Assembly (NCBI RefSeq): GCF_001442805.1
Contig: NZ_CP011131.1
Location: forward strand, 2,914,001-2,978,000
Source of the DNA: Lysobacter gummosus
Lineage (GTDB): Bacteria > Pseudomonadota > Gammaproteobacteria > Xanthomonadales > Xanthomonadaceae
Length of the DNA stretch: 64,000 nucleotides
Reading direction: 5' to 3'
The notes beneath the pieces were generated by a model that searched no databases, had not been told where the DNA came from, and was given only the letters and a program-made list of their open reading frames with translations. The position numbers and the translations under genes were made by a program. Shown piece by piece: positions 39,136 through 46,454 of the stretch (positions are counted from its first letter, which is position 1; each line of letters opens with the position of its first letter).

Positions 39136-40422
39136 TCAGAACCATTGCTGCTGATAGAGCGGTTCGACGACGGCCTGGAATTCGCGGGTAAACGCGGCCA
39201 GATACAGCTTGCCGCCGATGCGGCGGAAGATCAGCAGTGGGAACGCGTCGCGCTCGACGCGGCCCTCGGCCGGAACGCGCAGGGCGTCGCGCCGCCATTT
39301 CGATTGCAGCGCGGACCGGATCGGGCGCTTGCCTTCGTCGTCGCCGGAGAACCAGATGTAGACGCCTTCGAACGATTCCTTCGCCGGCAGGGCCGGGCCA
39401 AAGTCCGCGCCTGGGTGACGCCCCGCCGATCCGGCGAACACGCTGCCGCCGATCACTTCCGCGACGACGCGGCCGGGCGCGGCGGTGGCGATCTGCGCGT
39501 GCACCGATGCGCCGTGCAGTTGCCGTTGTCCGGCGAGTTCGCGCAGATAGGCCAAAGCGAGGCTGTCGGGCGCAACCGAGTGAGCAAAGGCGCGGGCGAT
39601 GCCGTCTTCGCCTTCGCCGTCGCGCTTGGCCGAGGCCGAATAATCGGCCGTGAAGCGCTGCACCCAGTCGGCGTAGGCCGAGGCGGCGACCGGATCGAGG
39701 GTTGCCGGCAGCGGCGAGCGCAGCTCCGGCTTGGGCGACGGCCGGCCGTGGACATCGAGCACGGCCCATTGCCAGCCGACCGGGCCGATGCAGCAATCGG
39801 TGATCAGCCACAGCCTGCCCGGACGGGCGCTTTGTTGGGCCTGCCACAGTTGTGTTTGCTCGGCTTCGCCGATGGCGATGGCGTCTGCCTGCCGGCCTTG
39901 CAGGATCGGCGCGGATGCGGCGGCGTTGGCGATCGCTTCGGGCCGGCGGGCCAGGTCTTCGTTCGTGGCGACGATGCGCCAGGCGCCGGCCTCATCCCAT
40001 AGTTCATCCAGCGGGCGTGCCGCACGCATGCTGTCGACGCCGCCGTCGCGGTGCATCAGCCGTACCGACCAGCGCGGTGCGATCGGCTTGGGGTTGGAGT
40101 TGACCACCAGCCATAGGCGCGGGCCCGTCGCTGCCTCGCCCGCTTTCTCGATTCGCAGGTAGCGCTCGCGCAGTGTGCGCAGTTGCGCGGGACTGAGCCG
40201 GACCAGGCCGTTCGGCGCGGTGATGCCTTCGGCCAGCGCGTGTGCGTTGCCCAGGGCCTCGTAGACGCCGGTGGCTTCGACGATGCGCCAGTCGGCGTCC
40301 TCGTTGCCGCTCGCCAGCTCCAGGGCGGCTTGATCCAGCGGCGGCGCGGCCTGCGCGGGGCTCGCGGCGCAGGCGAACACCAGTGCGGAAATCCCTAGCC
40401 AACGGGCGATCGTGGATGCCAT
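39136..40422 (-). CDS. Exported hypothetical protein (428 aa)
   Basis: Starts at ATG 40422 (MASTIARWLG); an ATG 18 bases upstream is the alternative. Signal peptide cut near AQA-AP. No named domain recognised. The chain has a two-part look: an N-terminal part with WRIVEATGVYEALGNAHALAEG and RLWLVVNSNPKPIAPRWSVRLM, and a C-terminal part with GVYIWFSGDDEGKRPIRSALQSKWRRD. A Cys-Cys pair (TDCCIG) is in the middle. Probably periplasmic. It lies in the dnaB-alr interval, next to alr, on the same strand. Confidence 0.7.
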   Translation of the reverse strand: MASTIARWLGISALVFACAASPAQAAPPLDQAALELASGNEDADWRIVEATGVYEALGNAHALAEGITAPNGLVRLSPAQLRTLRERYLRIEKAGEAATGPRLWLVVNSNPKPIAPRWSVRLMHRDGGVDSMRAARPLDELWDEAGAWRIVATNEDLARRPEAIANAAASAPILQGRQADAIAIGEAEQTQLWQAQQSARPGRLWLITDCCIGPVGWQWAVLDVHGRPSPKPELRSPLPATLDPVAASAYADWVQRFTADYSASAKRDGEGEDGIARAFAHSVAPDSLALAYLRELAGQRQLHGASVHAQIATAAPGRVVAEVIGGSVFAGSAGRHPGADFGPALPAKESFEGVYIWFSGDDEGKRPIRSALQSKWRRDALRVPAEGRVERDAFPLLIFRRIGGKLYLAAFTREFQAVVEPLYQQQWF

Positions 40423-40550
40423 TGTCGATTCGTCTTCCATGTCCAGGGCTCAGTCTGACCGAGTTCGGCTGGGATGGTCGCGAAAGATCTAAAGATGCGC
40501 CGGGTCGGGCTGGGTATCGCGGATTTGAGTGCGCGCGGCGAACTGAGCCG

Positions 40551-40643
40551 AAAGCATCGGGCCTGAAGGCCCTCCCACAAAAACGGCTGCGGTGGCGAAA
40601 GAACCGCGATAAAGCATCGGGCCTGATGACCCTCCCATAAAAA
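40551..40643. repeat. Two direct REP-like units (family B)
   Basis: Two 33-base copies of an AAAGCATCGGGCCTGA-type unit start 60 bases apart in the same orientation (40551 and 40611). This differs from the inverted pairs at 23712 and 60163. They lie between the exported hypothetical gene and the glycine-zipper protein gene. Confidence 0.8.
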
Positions 40644-40669
40644 AACCGCGCGTGGCGAACCACGCGCGG
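40639..40669 (-). terminator. Terminator after the glycine-zipper protein gene
   Basis: A perfect 10-bp stem (CCGCGCGTGG / CCACGCGCGG) with loop CGAA, followed on the minus strand by a run of seven T, 42 bases past the stop at 40711. Confidence 0.9.
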
Positions 40670-40710
40670 CTTCTTGTTTGCGTCCGGACCTTGCGGCCGG
40701 AAGCCGCGAA

Positions 40711-41046
40711 TCAGTCGCAGCGGCGCTCGATCACGGTCTCGGTCTTGTTCTGCTGGTGTTCCTGGATCTTACGGCCGGCGAACGCGCCGCCCACGGCACC
40801 GGCTGCGGTCGCGAGCTTCTTGCCGTTGCCGCCGCCGACCTGGTTGCCCAGCAGGCCGCCGGCCACCGCGCCGATCGCCGTGCCGGCGATCTTGTGCTGG
40901 TCCTTGATCTGCTTCGGACGCTGCACTTCGACGTTGTAGCAATGCGGGGTCTTCTTGGACGACTTGGACTGAGCGCCCGCGGCGCCGGTCACCATGACGC
41001 AGGACATCAGTACGGCGGCGATCATGGTCTTGATATTGGAATTCAT
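40711..41046 (-). CDS. Exported glycine-zipper 2TM protein
   Basis: 111 residues from ATG 41046. Signal peptide (near AGA-QS), then a short linker and a glycine zipper (GTAIGAVAGGLLGNQVGGG, AAGAVGGAFAG) of the Rickettsia 17-kDa antigen/SlyB type, with Cys residues at 36 and at the end. Such proteins insert in or span the outer membrane. It is a single gene with its own terminator, in the dnaB-alr interval. Confidence 0.85.
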   Translation of the reverse strand: MNSNIKTMIAAVLMSCVMVTGAAGAQSKSSKKTPHCYNVEVQRPKQIKDQHKIAGTAIGAVAGGLLGNQVGGGNGKKLATAAGAVGGAFAGRKIQEHQQNKTETVIERRCD

Positions 41047-41410
41047 ATAACTCACCGATGGAGTTGGGGGGCAATGGCTACGATGCGCCGCGACTCGTCA
41101 TCAACGCGTCAATCCGTGGACGAACCCACGCACCGCGGACGCAGGCTAGCCCGAACTGGCTGAACGGGCGCATGCAAGAAACCGGTTGCATGCAACAAAA
41201 CTTCATAGCGTGCGCGAGGTCAATAATCGCTCGCGACGGCTTCTTCCGCCATCGAACGGGGCCGGGAGGCCTCGCGCGAGCGCCGAGGCCCCATTCGTGA
41301 TGCGGCGAAACTGACCTATGATTCGCCGCATCGGCAGGTCGCGCTTGCGATGCCGCCACCCTGCCCGACCGCTCACACGACCAACGCGCTGCAACAAGGA
41401 GTTCCCGCGA

Positions 41411-42037
41411 ATGAATCGCTCGATCCCGGCCATGACGCTCTGCCTCGTGCTCGCCGCCTGCAAGGCCGGCGCGCCCTCCGACACCGCCGCGCCGGCGGCG
41501 ACGCCCGCGCCCGCCGCGAATACGGAACCGGCCGCGCAGCCCGCGCCTGCGCCCGCCGCGGCACCGGCGGCCAAGCCGGTTTACCAGTTCTCCTTCGCTG
41601 CCAAGAGCGAAGAGTCGAAGGACCCGCGCATCGTCGATTGGGGCGAAGACGGCTGCGGCCGCTACCCGATCGTCAAGGTCGACTCGATTCCGCTGTCGGA
41701 CCCGTGGCTGCTGCCCGACTCGGTGGTCGAGTTCGATGCCAAGGGCCAGGAGCTGACCCGTTGGGGCAAACCGATGGGCTCGGATCTGATCGGCCTGGAC
41801 GGGCAGCGACTGCAGTTCCGGGTGGACGACAAGTGGCAGCGCGGCGCCTTCGCCACCGATGCCTCCGGCACGGTCGAACCGATCACCAGCCAGGCGGCCT
41901 CGCTGTACGACACGGCGAAGATGGTCGATTGCCCGAAGCTGCCGAGCTTTGCCCAGTCCGACGCCGAGCAGTGCTTCGTGATCAAGGATGCGAGCGGAGC
42001 CGAACGGCGCCTGGCTTGGGAAGGTCCTTGCACTTGA
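41411..42037 (+). CDS. Lipoprotein with Ala/Pro-rich linker, function unknown
   Basis: 208 residues from ATG 41411, with a strong AAGGAG site. A lipobox (LAAC) sits at about residue 17, followed by an Ala/Pro-rich linker to about 55 and a compact domain (YQFSFAAKSEESKDPRIVDWGEDGCGRYPIV...) with two or three cysteine pairs. The layout (lipobox, Ala/Pro linker, small Cys-containing domain) is like that of the lipoprotein at 45716. It is convergent with the lysozyme-domain protein at 42199, across a shared terminator. A role as an immunity protein is possible but not shown by any motif. Confidence 0.75.
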   Translation: MNRSIPAMTLCLVLAACKAGAPSDTAAPAATPAPAANTEPAAQPAPAPAAAPAAKPVYQFSFAAKSEESKDPRIVDWGEDGCGRYPIVKVDSIPLSDPWLLPDSVVEFDAKGQELTRWGKPMGSDLIGLDGQRLQFRVDDKWQRGAFATDASGTVEPITSQAASLYDTAKMVDCPKLPSFAQSDAEQCFVIKDASGAERRLAWEGPCT

Positions 42038-42115
42038 GCGGCATTCGGGCCGGTTGAGTCCGGCGGTCGCAAGCGCCGGCGCAGAGCGGCGCCGCGGCTC
42101 ATCGACTCGCTAATG

Positions 42116-42143
42116 AAAAGCCCCGCGTCGCAGCGGGGCTTTT
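42116..42143. terminator. Bidirectional terminator between convergent genes
   Basis: Stem AAAAGCCCCGC / GCGGGGCTTTT with a 6-base loop. T-runs follow on both strands, serving the lipoprotein gene (plus) and the lysozyme-domain gene (minus). Confidence 0.9.
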
Positions 42144-42198
42144 CTTTTGTACGGGCGAACGGCATTCCGGCTTGCACGCAAGCCGTCGCCTCACCCCG

Positions 42199-42747
42199 TC
42201 ATTCGCCATCCACCGAAGTCACCAGGGCCCACGCCTGCTTGCCGGCGAGCCCGCGTCCGATCGCCTCCGCGTACTGCGCGCGCATCTGCTCCAGCGCCTG
42301 CGCGACCTCGTCGGCGGGGATCGCGATCGCGGACGCATCGGCCGGCGTGCCGCCCAGGTAGGCCCATTCGGCGGCGAGCTGCGCCAGCGCCTGTTGTACG
42401 GTCGCGCCGTCGCGGCCGGCGATGTAGGCGTGCACGGACGCGCGTTTGCGCACGATCAGGTACTCGGAAAAGATCCGCTCCTGCAATTGCGGGTCGAAGG
42501 CTTGCACGGGATCGAGCTTGAGCGCGCGCACGGCGAGATCGACGCTGGATGGAATGAGCTGGTATTTGCCGATCGCGAACAGGCGGTCGGGATCGTTGCG
42601 CGGCAGATGCTGCAGGTTCTGCACCTGGCGCAAGGTCAGGCGCGAGAAGTCGATGCGCTGTCCCTGCGAATCGCCGCTGCGGCCGCGATTGAAGGCGCCG
42701 TATCCGCCCGAGCCGCGTTCGATCAGTGCGCTCAGCGGATTGCTCAC
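42199..42747 (-). CDS. Lysozyme-like protein, truncated paralogue of the adjacent XVIPCD effector
   Basis: 182 residues from GTG 42747, chosen because VSNPLSALIERG aligns with MSNPLSELLERG of the effector. It matches effector residues 1-186 throughout: FNRGRSGD, IDFSRLTL, DPDRLFAIGKYQLIP, LQERIFSEYLI. The GKYQ-x-IP block is typical of lysozyme-fold domains; Glu10 is conserved in both, while effector Glu13 is Ser13 here. It ends exactly where the effector's linker begins and lacks the peptidoglycan-binding, M23 and XVIPCD parts. Without that tail it should not be recognised by a type IV coupling protein. It could be a leftover of tandem duplication, a delivered domain with another carrier, or a decoy. 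Confidence 0.75.
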   Translation of the reverse strand: MSNPLSALIERGSGGYGAFNRGRSGDSQGQRIDFSRLTLRQVQNLQHLPRNDPDRLFAIGKYQLIPSSVDLAVRALKLDPVQAFDPQLQERIFSEYLIVRKRASVHAYIAGRDGATVQQALAQLAAEWAYLGGTPADASAIAIPADEVAQALEQMRAQYAEAIGRGLAGKQAWALVTSVDGE

Positions 42748-42878
42748 GGGGGTCCTCACGACTGCATGGCGGGGGTTGGCGGCGAGGAGCATCGTACCGC
42801 GATCGGGCGCATGCCGATCTTGCGCAAACGGTGCGCGAGATCGCAGTGTGGTTGGCGGGAGTTCGTGTGAGCCGGCGT

Positions 42879-43189
42879 GTAAGAGCCGGTTCAAAGTTTC
42901 TGCTTCGGGCGCCGTTTTTTTTGCTCGTCATTCCCGCGAACGCGGGAATCCAGCGCCTTTCGTGCGAGAACGCCTGAACTCACTGGATTCCCGCGTTCGC
43001 GGGAATGACGATCTGAAAGGATCGCGCTGAAGTCTCTGGATCCCCGCCTCCGCGGGAATGACGGACTGGAGAGATGGCGCTGAAGCCTTTGGATGCTCGG
43101 CTTCGCCAAAGTAAAGCGGAGCCCGCTTTCGCGGGAATGACGAACAAAAAAAGCGGCGCCCGAAGCAGAAGCTTTGAGCCGGCTCTTAC
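42879..43189. mobile_element. 311-bp MITE-like palindromic element
   Basis: The element has near-perfect terminal inverted repeats of about 55 bases, beginning GTAAGAGCCGG and running through a shared TTCTGCTTCGGGCGCCG, a T-run, and a TCATTCCCGCG core. Only a handful of C/T changes separate the two arms. The middle holds two more palindromic family A units (about 42987 and 43041). There is no open frame and no clear target duplication. It lies between the effector gene and its truncated paralogue. Confidence 0.8.
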
Positions 43190-43211
43190 GCGAGCAATAC
43201 CGAGCCCAACA

Positions 43212-43243
43212 ACAACCGGCCCCGCCGAAGCGGGGCCGGTTGT
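43212..43243 (-). terminator. Terminator after the XVIPCD effector gene
   Basis: A perfect 14-bp stem (ACAACCGGCCCCGC / GCGGGGCCGGTTGT) with loop CGAA, followed on the minus strand by TTGTTGGG, 85 bases past the stop at 43328. Confidence 0.85.
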
Positions 43244-43327
43244 CTCGTGCGGATGAGGATCGATCAACAGGCAGCCGAGAGCCGCCTGCGAAGCCCGACA
43301 ATCGTCAGGCTCATCCGATCCAAGCCA

Positions 43328-45391
43328 TCAACGCCCCGGAGCCGCCAACTGCTGGCGCTGTTGCTGCTCCTGGTCGTGCTGCTGGCTCTGCTTGGCCATG
43401 TGGTCGCTCATCTGCTGCATCGGCGGGGTCGGCGCCTGGGTGTCCACGCGCACGTGGAAGCCGGGGGTCGAACCTTGCACCAGCACATCGCTGCCGTTCT
43501 TCCACACGGTGCCGACCTGGTCCGGGCGGGTCATGCCGTTCTCCATCGCCTGCAAGGTGACGTTGGCGACGGCTTCCGGACGCGCGCCCGGCATCTGCCG
43601 GCCGATGGCGGTGTACAGCGCATGGTTGGGATGCGAGGCATCGGTGATCAACGGGCCGGCAGCGGCTTCGCGCGGGGCCGGCGGTGTGCCCGGCGTCGGC
43701 GACGGCGCCGCCGGAGCCGTGCTCTGCGGCGCGGCCGGCGTTGCGGTCGGTGCGTTGACCTCGGCGTTGGCGGTCACCCGGCCCTGCGGCAGTTGCCGGC
43801 CGATCGCGTCCAGGGTGCGCTGATCGGCGATGCCGGTCGGTTCCAGATTGTGCGCGCTCTGGAAATTGCGCACCGCGCCGGCGGTGTGTTCGCCGTAGAT
43901 GCCCGAACGGGTTTCCAGCGGCTGGCCGCGCTCGTCGCGCACGCCGAGCTGGTTCAGGGACTGCTGCAGGCCGCGCACGTCGGCGCCGCGTTCGCCCTGG
44001 CGCAGCACGCCGTCGGCCATCGCGTCGCGGGTCGCCGGCGTCGGTGCCGGCGTGGTCGGAGCGGCCGGCGTGGTCTGGCCGCGGCCGGGCACGGTCAGGT
44101 GCTGCATCGGATCGACCGCGACGCCGTTGACGCGATACTCGAAGTGCAGGTGGGTGTCGCCCTGACGCGGCGTGTTGCCGGTGCGGCCCATGGTGCCGAT
44201 CTGCTGGCCGGGCTCGACATGCTGGCCGTCGCGCACGTTGATGTCGCGCATGTGCATGTAGACCGTGGTGACGCCGTTGCCGTGGTCGATGCTGACCATG
44301 TTGCCGGCCGCGCCGTTGTTGGGTTTCACGTGCACGGTGCCGCCGCCGTAGGCCTGGATCGGGTCGCCTTCGCGGCCGACGATGTCCACGCCCTTGTGGG
44401 TGCGCGCGCCGCCGCCGCGCGAGGTGCCGAATTCGCCATGTCCTTCGCCCGGCTTGTCGGCATGGTTGATGGTGGTGTTGCCCGGCGCCGGCCAGTGGCC
44501 GGTGCCCTGCGGCTGCGGCGTCGCCGGGGCCGGATGGTTGCGGCTGGCTTCGGGCAATTGCAGTTGCGTCTGCACCGCCGCCAGAGTGGCGCGATCGGCC
44601 ACGCCGGTTTCCGGCAGATGGTTGGCATGCTGAAAGCTGCGCACCGAGGCCGCGGTATGCGCGCCGTAGACGCCGGAGGTGGTTTCTAGCGCCTGTCCGC
44701 GCTCGTCCTTGAAGCCGAGCTGGTTCAAGTTGCGCTGCAGCTGACGCACCGGTTCGCCGCTCTCGTTGCGGCTCAGGACGCCGTCGGCCAGCGGATTGGC
44801 CGGCGTCTGGGTCTGAGTGCGGGTCGGGCCGACGTCGGTGACCGTGCGCCAGGCCTGCTCCGGCGTCTGGCCGCGGCCGATCGCTTCCTGATAGTTGGCG
44901 CGCATCTGCTGCAGGGCGCGGCCGGCGTCGGGCGCCGAGATCGAGGCGGCATTGCCGCCGACGCCGCCGTAACGGCTGCGGCCGGTGTCTGGATCGGCCA
45001 CGCTGGCCCATTCGCCGGCCAGCTGATCCTGGGCGCGATGCAAACTCGCGCCGGGCTGACCGGTGATGTAGTCGCGGATGCCGGGTTGCTTACGCGAGAT
45101 CAGGTAATCGGAAAAGATCCGCTCCTGCAGTTCGGGGGTGACGCGCTGGTTCGGGTCCAGGCGCAGGCTGGCCACGGCCAGATCCATGGTGCCGGGAATG
45201 ATCTGGTATTTGCCGACCGCGAACAGGCGGTCGGGATCGCCCGCGGGCAGATGCTGGCGACGCTGCAGTTCGCCCAGGGTCATCTGCGAGAAATCGATGG
45301 TGCGTCCGTTGGCATCGCCGGCGCGACCGCGGTTATAGGAACCATAGCCGCCTTCGCCGCGCTCCAGGAGCTCGCTCAGTGGATTGCTCAT
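43328..45391 (-). CDS. Multidomain peptidoglycan hydrolase with XVIPCD tail, predicted antibacterial T4SS effector
   Basis: 687 residues, no signal peptide. Order: lysozyme-like domain (1-186; Glu10, GKYQIIP at 60-66), peptidoglycan-binding domain (about 203-278), M23 metallopeptidase (about 310-430; ligands His332, Asp336, then His414-Leu-His416), a second peptidoglycan-binding domain (about 460-532) paralogous to the first, a Pro/Thr linker, and a C-terminal XVIPCD (about 580-687; SHPNHALYTAIGRQMPG, ending in a Gln-rich tail). XVIPCD tails are recognised by VirD4 of the Xanthomonadales X-T4SS, which injects toxins into rival bacteria. Cutting both glycan and peptide is predicted. The candidate immunity lipoprotein gene lies just upstream. 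The T4SS genes are not in this window. Confidence 0.88.
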   Translation of the reverse strand: MSNPLSELLERGEGGYGSYNRGRAGDANGRTIDFSQMTLGELQRRQHLPAGDPDRLFAVGKYQIIPGTMDLAVASLRLDPNQRVTPELQERIFSDYLISRKQPGIRDYITGQPGASLHRAQDQLAGEWASVADPDTGRSRYGGVGGNAASISAPDAGRALQQMRANYQEAIGRGQTPEQAWRTVTDVGPTRTQTQTPANPLADGVLSRNESGEPVRQLQRNLNQLGFKDERGQALETTSGVYGAHTAASVRSFQHANHLPETGVADRATLAAVQTQLQLPEASRNHPAPATPQPQGTGHWPAPGNTTINHADKPGEGHGEFGTSRGGGARTHKGVDIVGREGDPIQAYGGGTVHVKPNNGAAGNMVSIDHGNGVTTVYMHMRDINVRDGQHVEPGQQIGTMGRTGNTPRQGDTHLHFEYRVNGVAVDPMQHLTVPGRGQTTPAAPTTPAPTPATRDAMADGVLRQGERGADVRGLQQSLNQLGVRDERGQPLETRSGIYGEHTAGAVRNFQSAHNLEPTGIADQRTLDAIGRQLPQGRVTANAEVNAPTATPAAPQSTAPAAPSPTPGTPPAPREAAAGPLITDASHPNHALYTAIGRQMPGARPEAVANVTLQAMENGMTRPDQVGTVWKNGSDVLVQGSTPGFHVRVDTQAPTPPMQQMSDHMAKQSQQHDQEQQQRQQLAAPGR

Positions 45392-45715
45392 GTTGGAAAT
45401 CTCCGTTTACTGACAAGTGGTTGGATGGCGTATCCGGAGAGTTTCGTCCTGAATCAGCTCCGGCCATGGCAAGCGGGACGGGTGTCCGACTTGCACTTCG
45501 CGGCACGGATCCTTGCTAATCCGTACCGCTTGCGGCCCTGACTGCACCGCGACCTGCCGGGGTTCACTGGCAGGCGTTTGCTGGGTTCCTCTGTAACGTC
45601 TGGTGGAAACGTCTGGGTGGAAACATCTTGTGTAAGTCTGATCCGGCGGGCGGCGCGTGATTGCGCGCCGGGCCCTGGCCCGATCCGGCGGCCGCTCAGC
45701 GCGGCCGTCCCGGTG

Positions 45716-46231
45716 TTATTTGCTGAAACTCCATTCGGTCACACGCAGGCGCGAGTCCGCGCCGGCCACGTTCCAGTCTTCGATCATGCCGTAGCTGGTG
45801 ACTTCCAGGCGCTGCGCATCGTGACTGAAGCGGGTGGTGGCGTAGCCGTCGCCGCTGTAGGCGCTCAGCTCGGGGATGTCGGTGCAGGCCCGGCAGATCG
45901 CCAGGTCCGGGTTTTCCTTGCAGGTCTGTTCGTCGTGGCCGACCACCTGGGTCCGGCACTGCGGGTCCACGACCGGCTGCCAGCCGCCGTCCAGGGCGAG
46001 CTTGCGCAGATCGGCGTAGGCCATGTCCTTCTTCAACGCATCTTGCAGAGACGACATGTCGGGCTGTCCTTGCTGGGAAACGGTGGCGGCCGGTGCAGGC
46101 GTGGCGGCGGCGGGTGCGGCGGCGCTCGGCGCAGCCGGTGCCGGGGGCGCCTTGCACGCGGCCAGCGCCGCGGTCGCGGCCAGCAGCACGGCGGCGGCGC
46201 GGGCGCCTGCACGGAATCGGGAATCGACCAT
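45716..46231 (-). CDS. Lipoprotein, candidate immunity protein for the XVIPCD effector
   Basis: 171 residues with a lipobox LAAC (Cys26), an Ala/Pro-rich linker to about 65, and a globular part (ADLRKLALDGGWQPVVDPQCR, four or more Cys, ending VTEWSFSK). A periplasmic lipoprotein encoded directly before an XVIPCD toxin is the usual arrangement of X-Tfi immunity proteins, and an L-x-x-GW-P-V motif is common among them. It would block the effector's hydrolase in the periplasm of sister cells. A good AGGAAG site precedes the ATG. Same strand as the effector, 324 bases apart; that spacer shows only short GGTGGAAAC direct repeats near 45600. Confidence 0.7.
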   Translation of the reverse strand: MVDSRFRAGARAAAVLLAATAALAACKAPPAPAAPSAAAPAAATPAPAATVSQQGQPDMSSLQDALKKDMAYADLRKLALDGGWQPVVDPQCRTQVVGHDEQTCKENPDLAICRACTDIPELSAYSGDGYATTRFSHDAQRLEVTSYGMIEDWNVAGADSRLRVTEWSFSK

Positions 46232-46454
46232 GACACTTCCTGTGTGAGTTCAGACGAACTGGAGCAACACCGGCAAGGCTACCGTTCCGGCCTTGCACAC
46301 GGCAACTGCCGGCGGCGACGGCGGGCCTTGGCCCGACCGGCGGCGGCTTGAACGCGGAAAGTTTGGATCAGTTGGCAGGCTAGCCGGCGAATGCGGCAAT
46401 GCCCTGCCCCAGCAGCCGCCCGGCCGATGCGGGGCGGCGCAGGCGGATGCGGAC

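Noticed and set aside
45392..45715. Gene between the immunity lipoprotein and the effector
   Set aside because: No frame with a plausible start or composition; only short direct repeats are visible.
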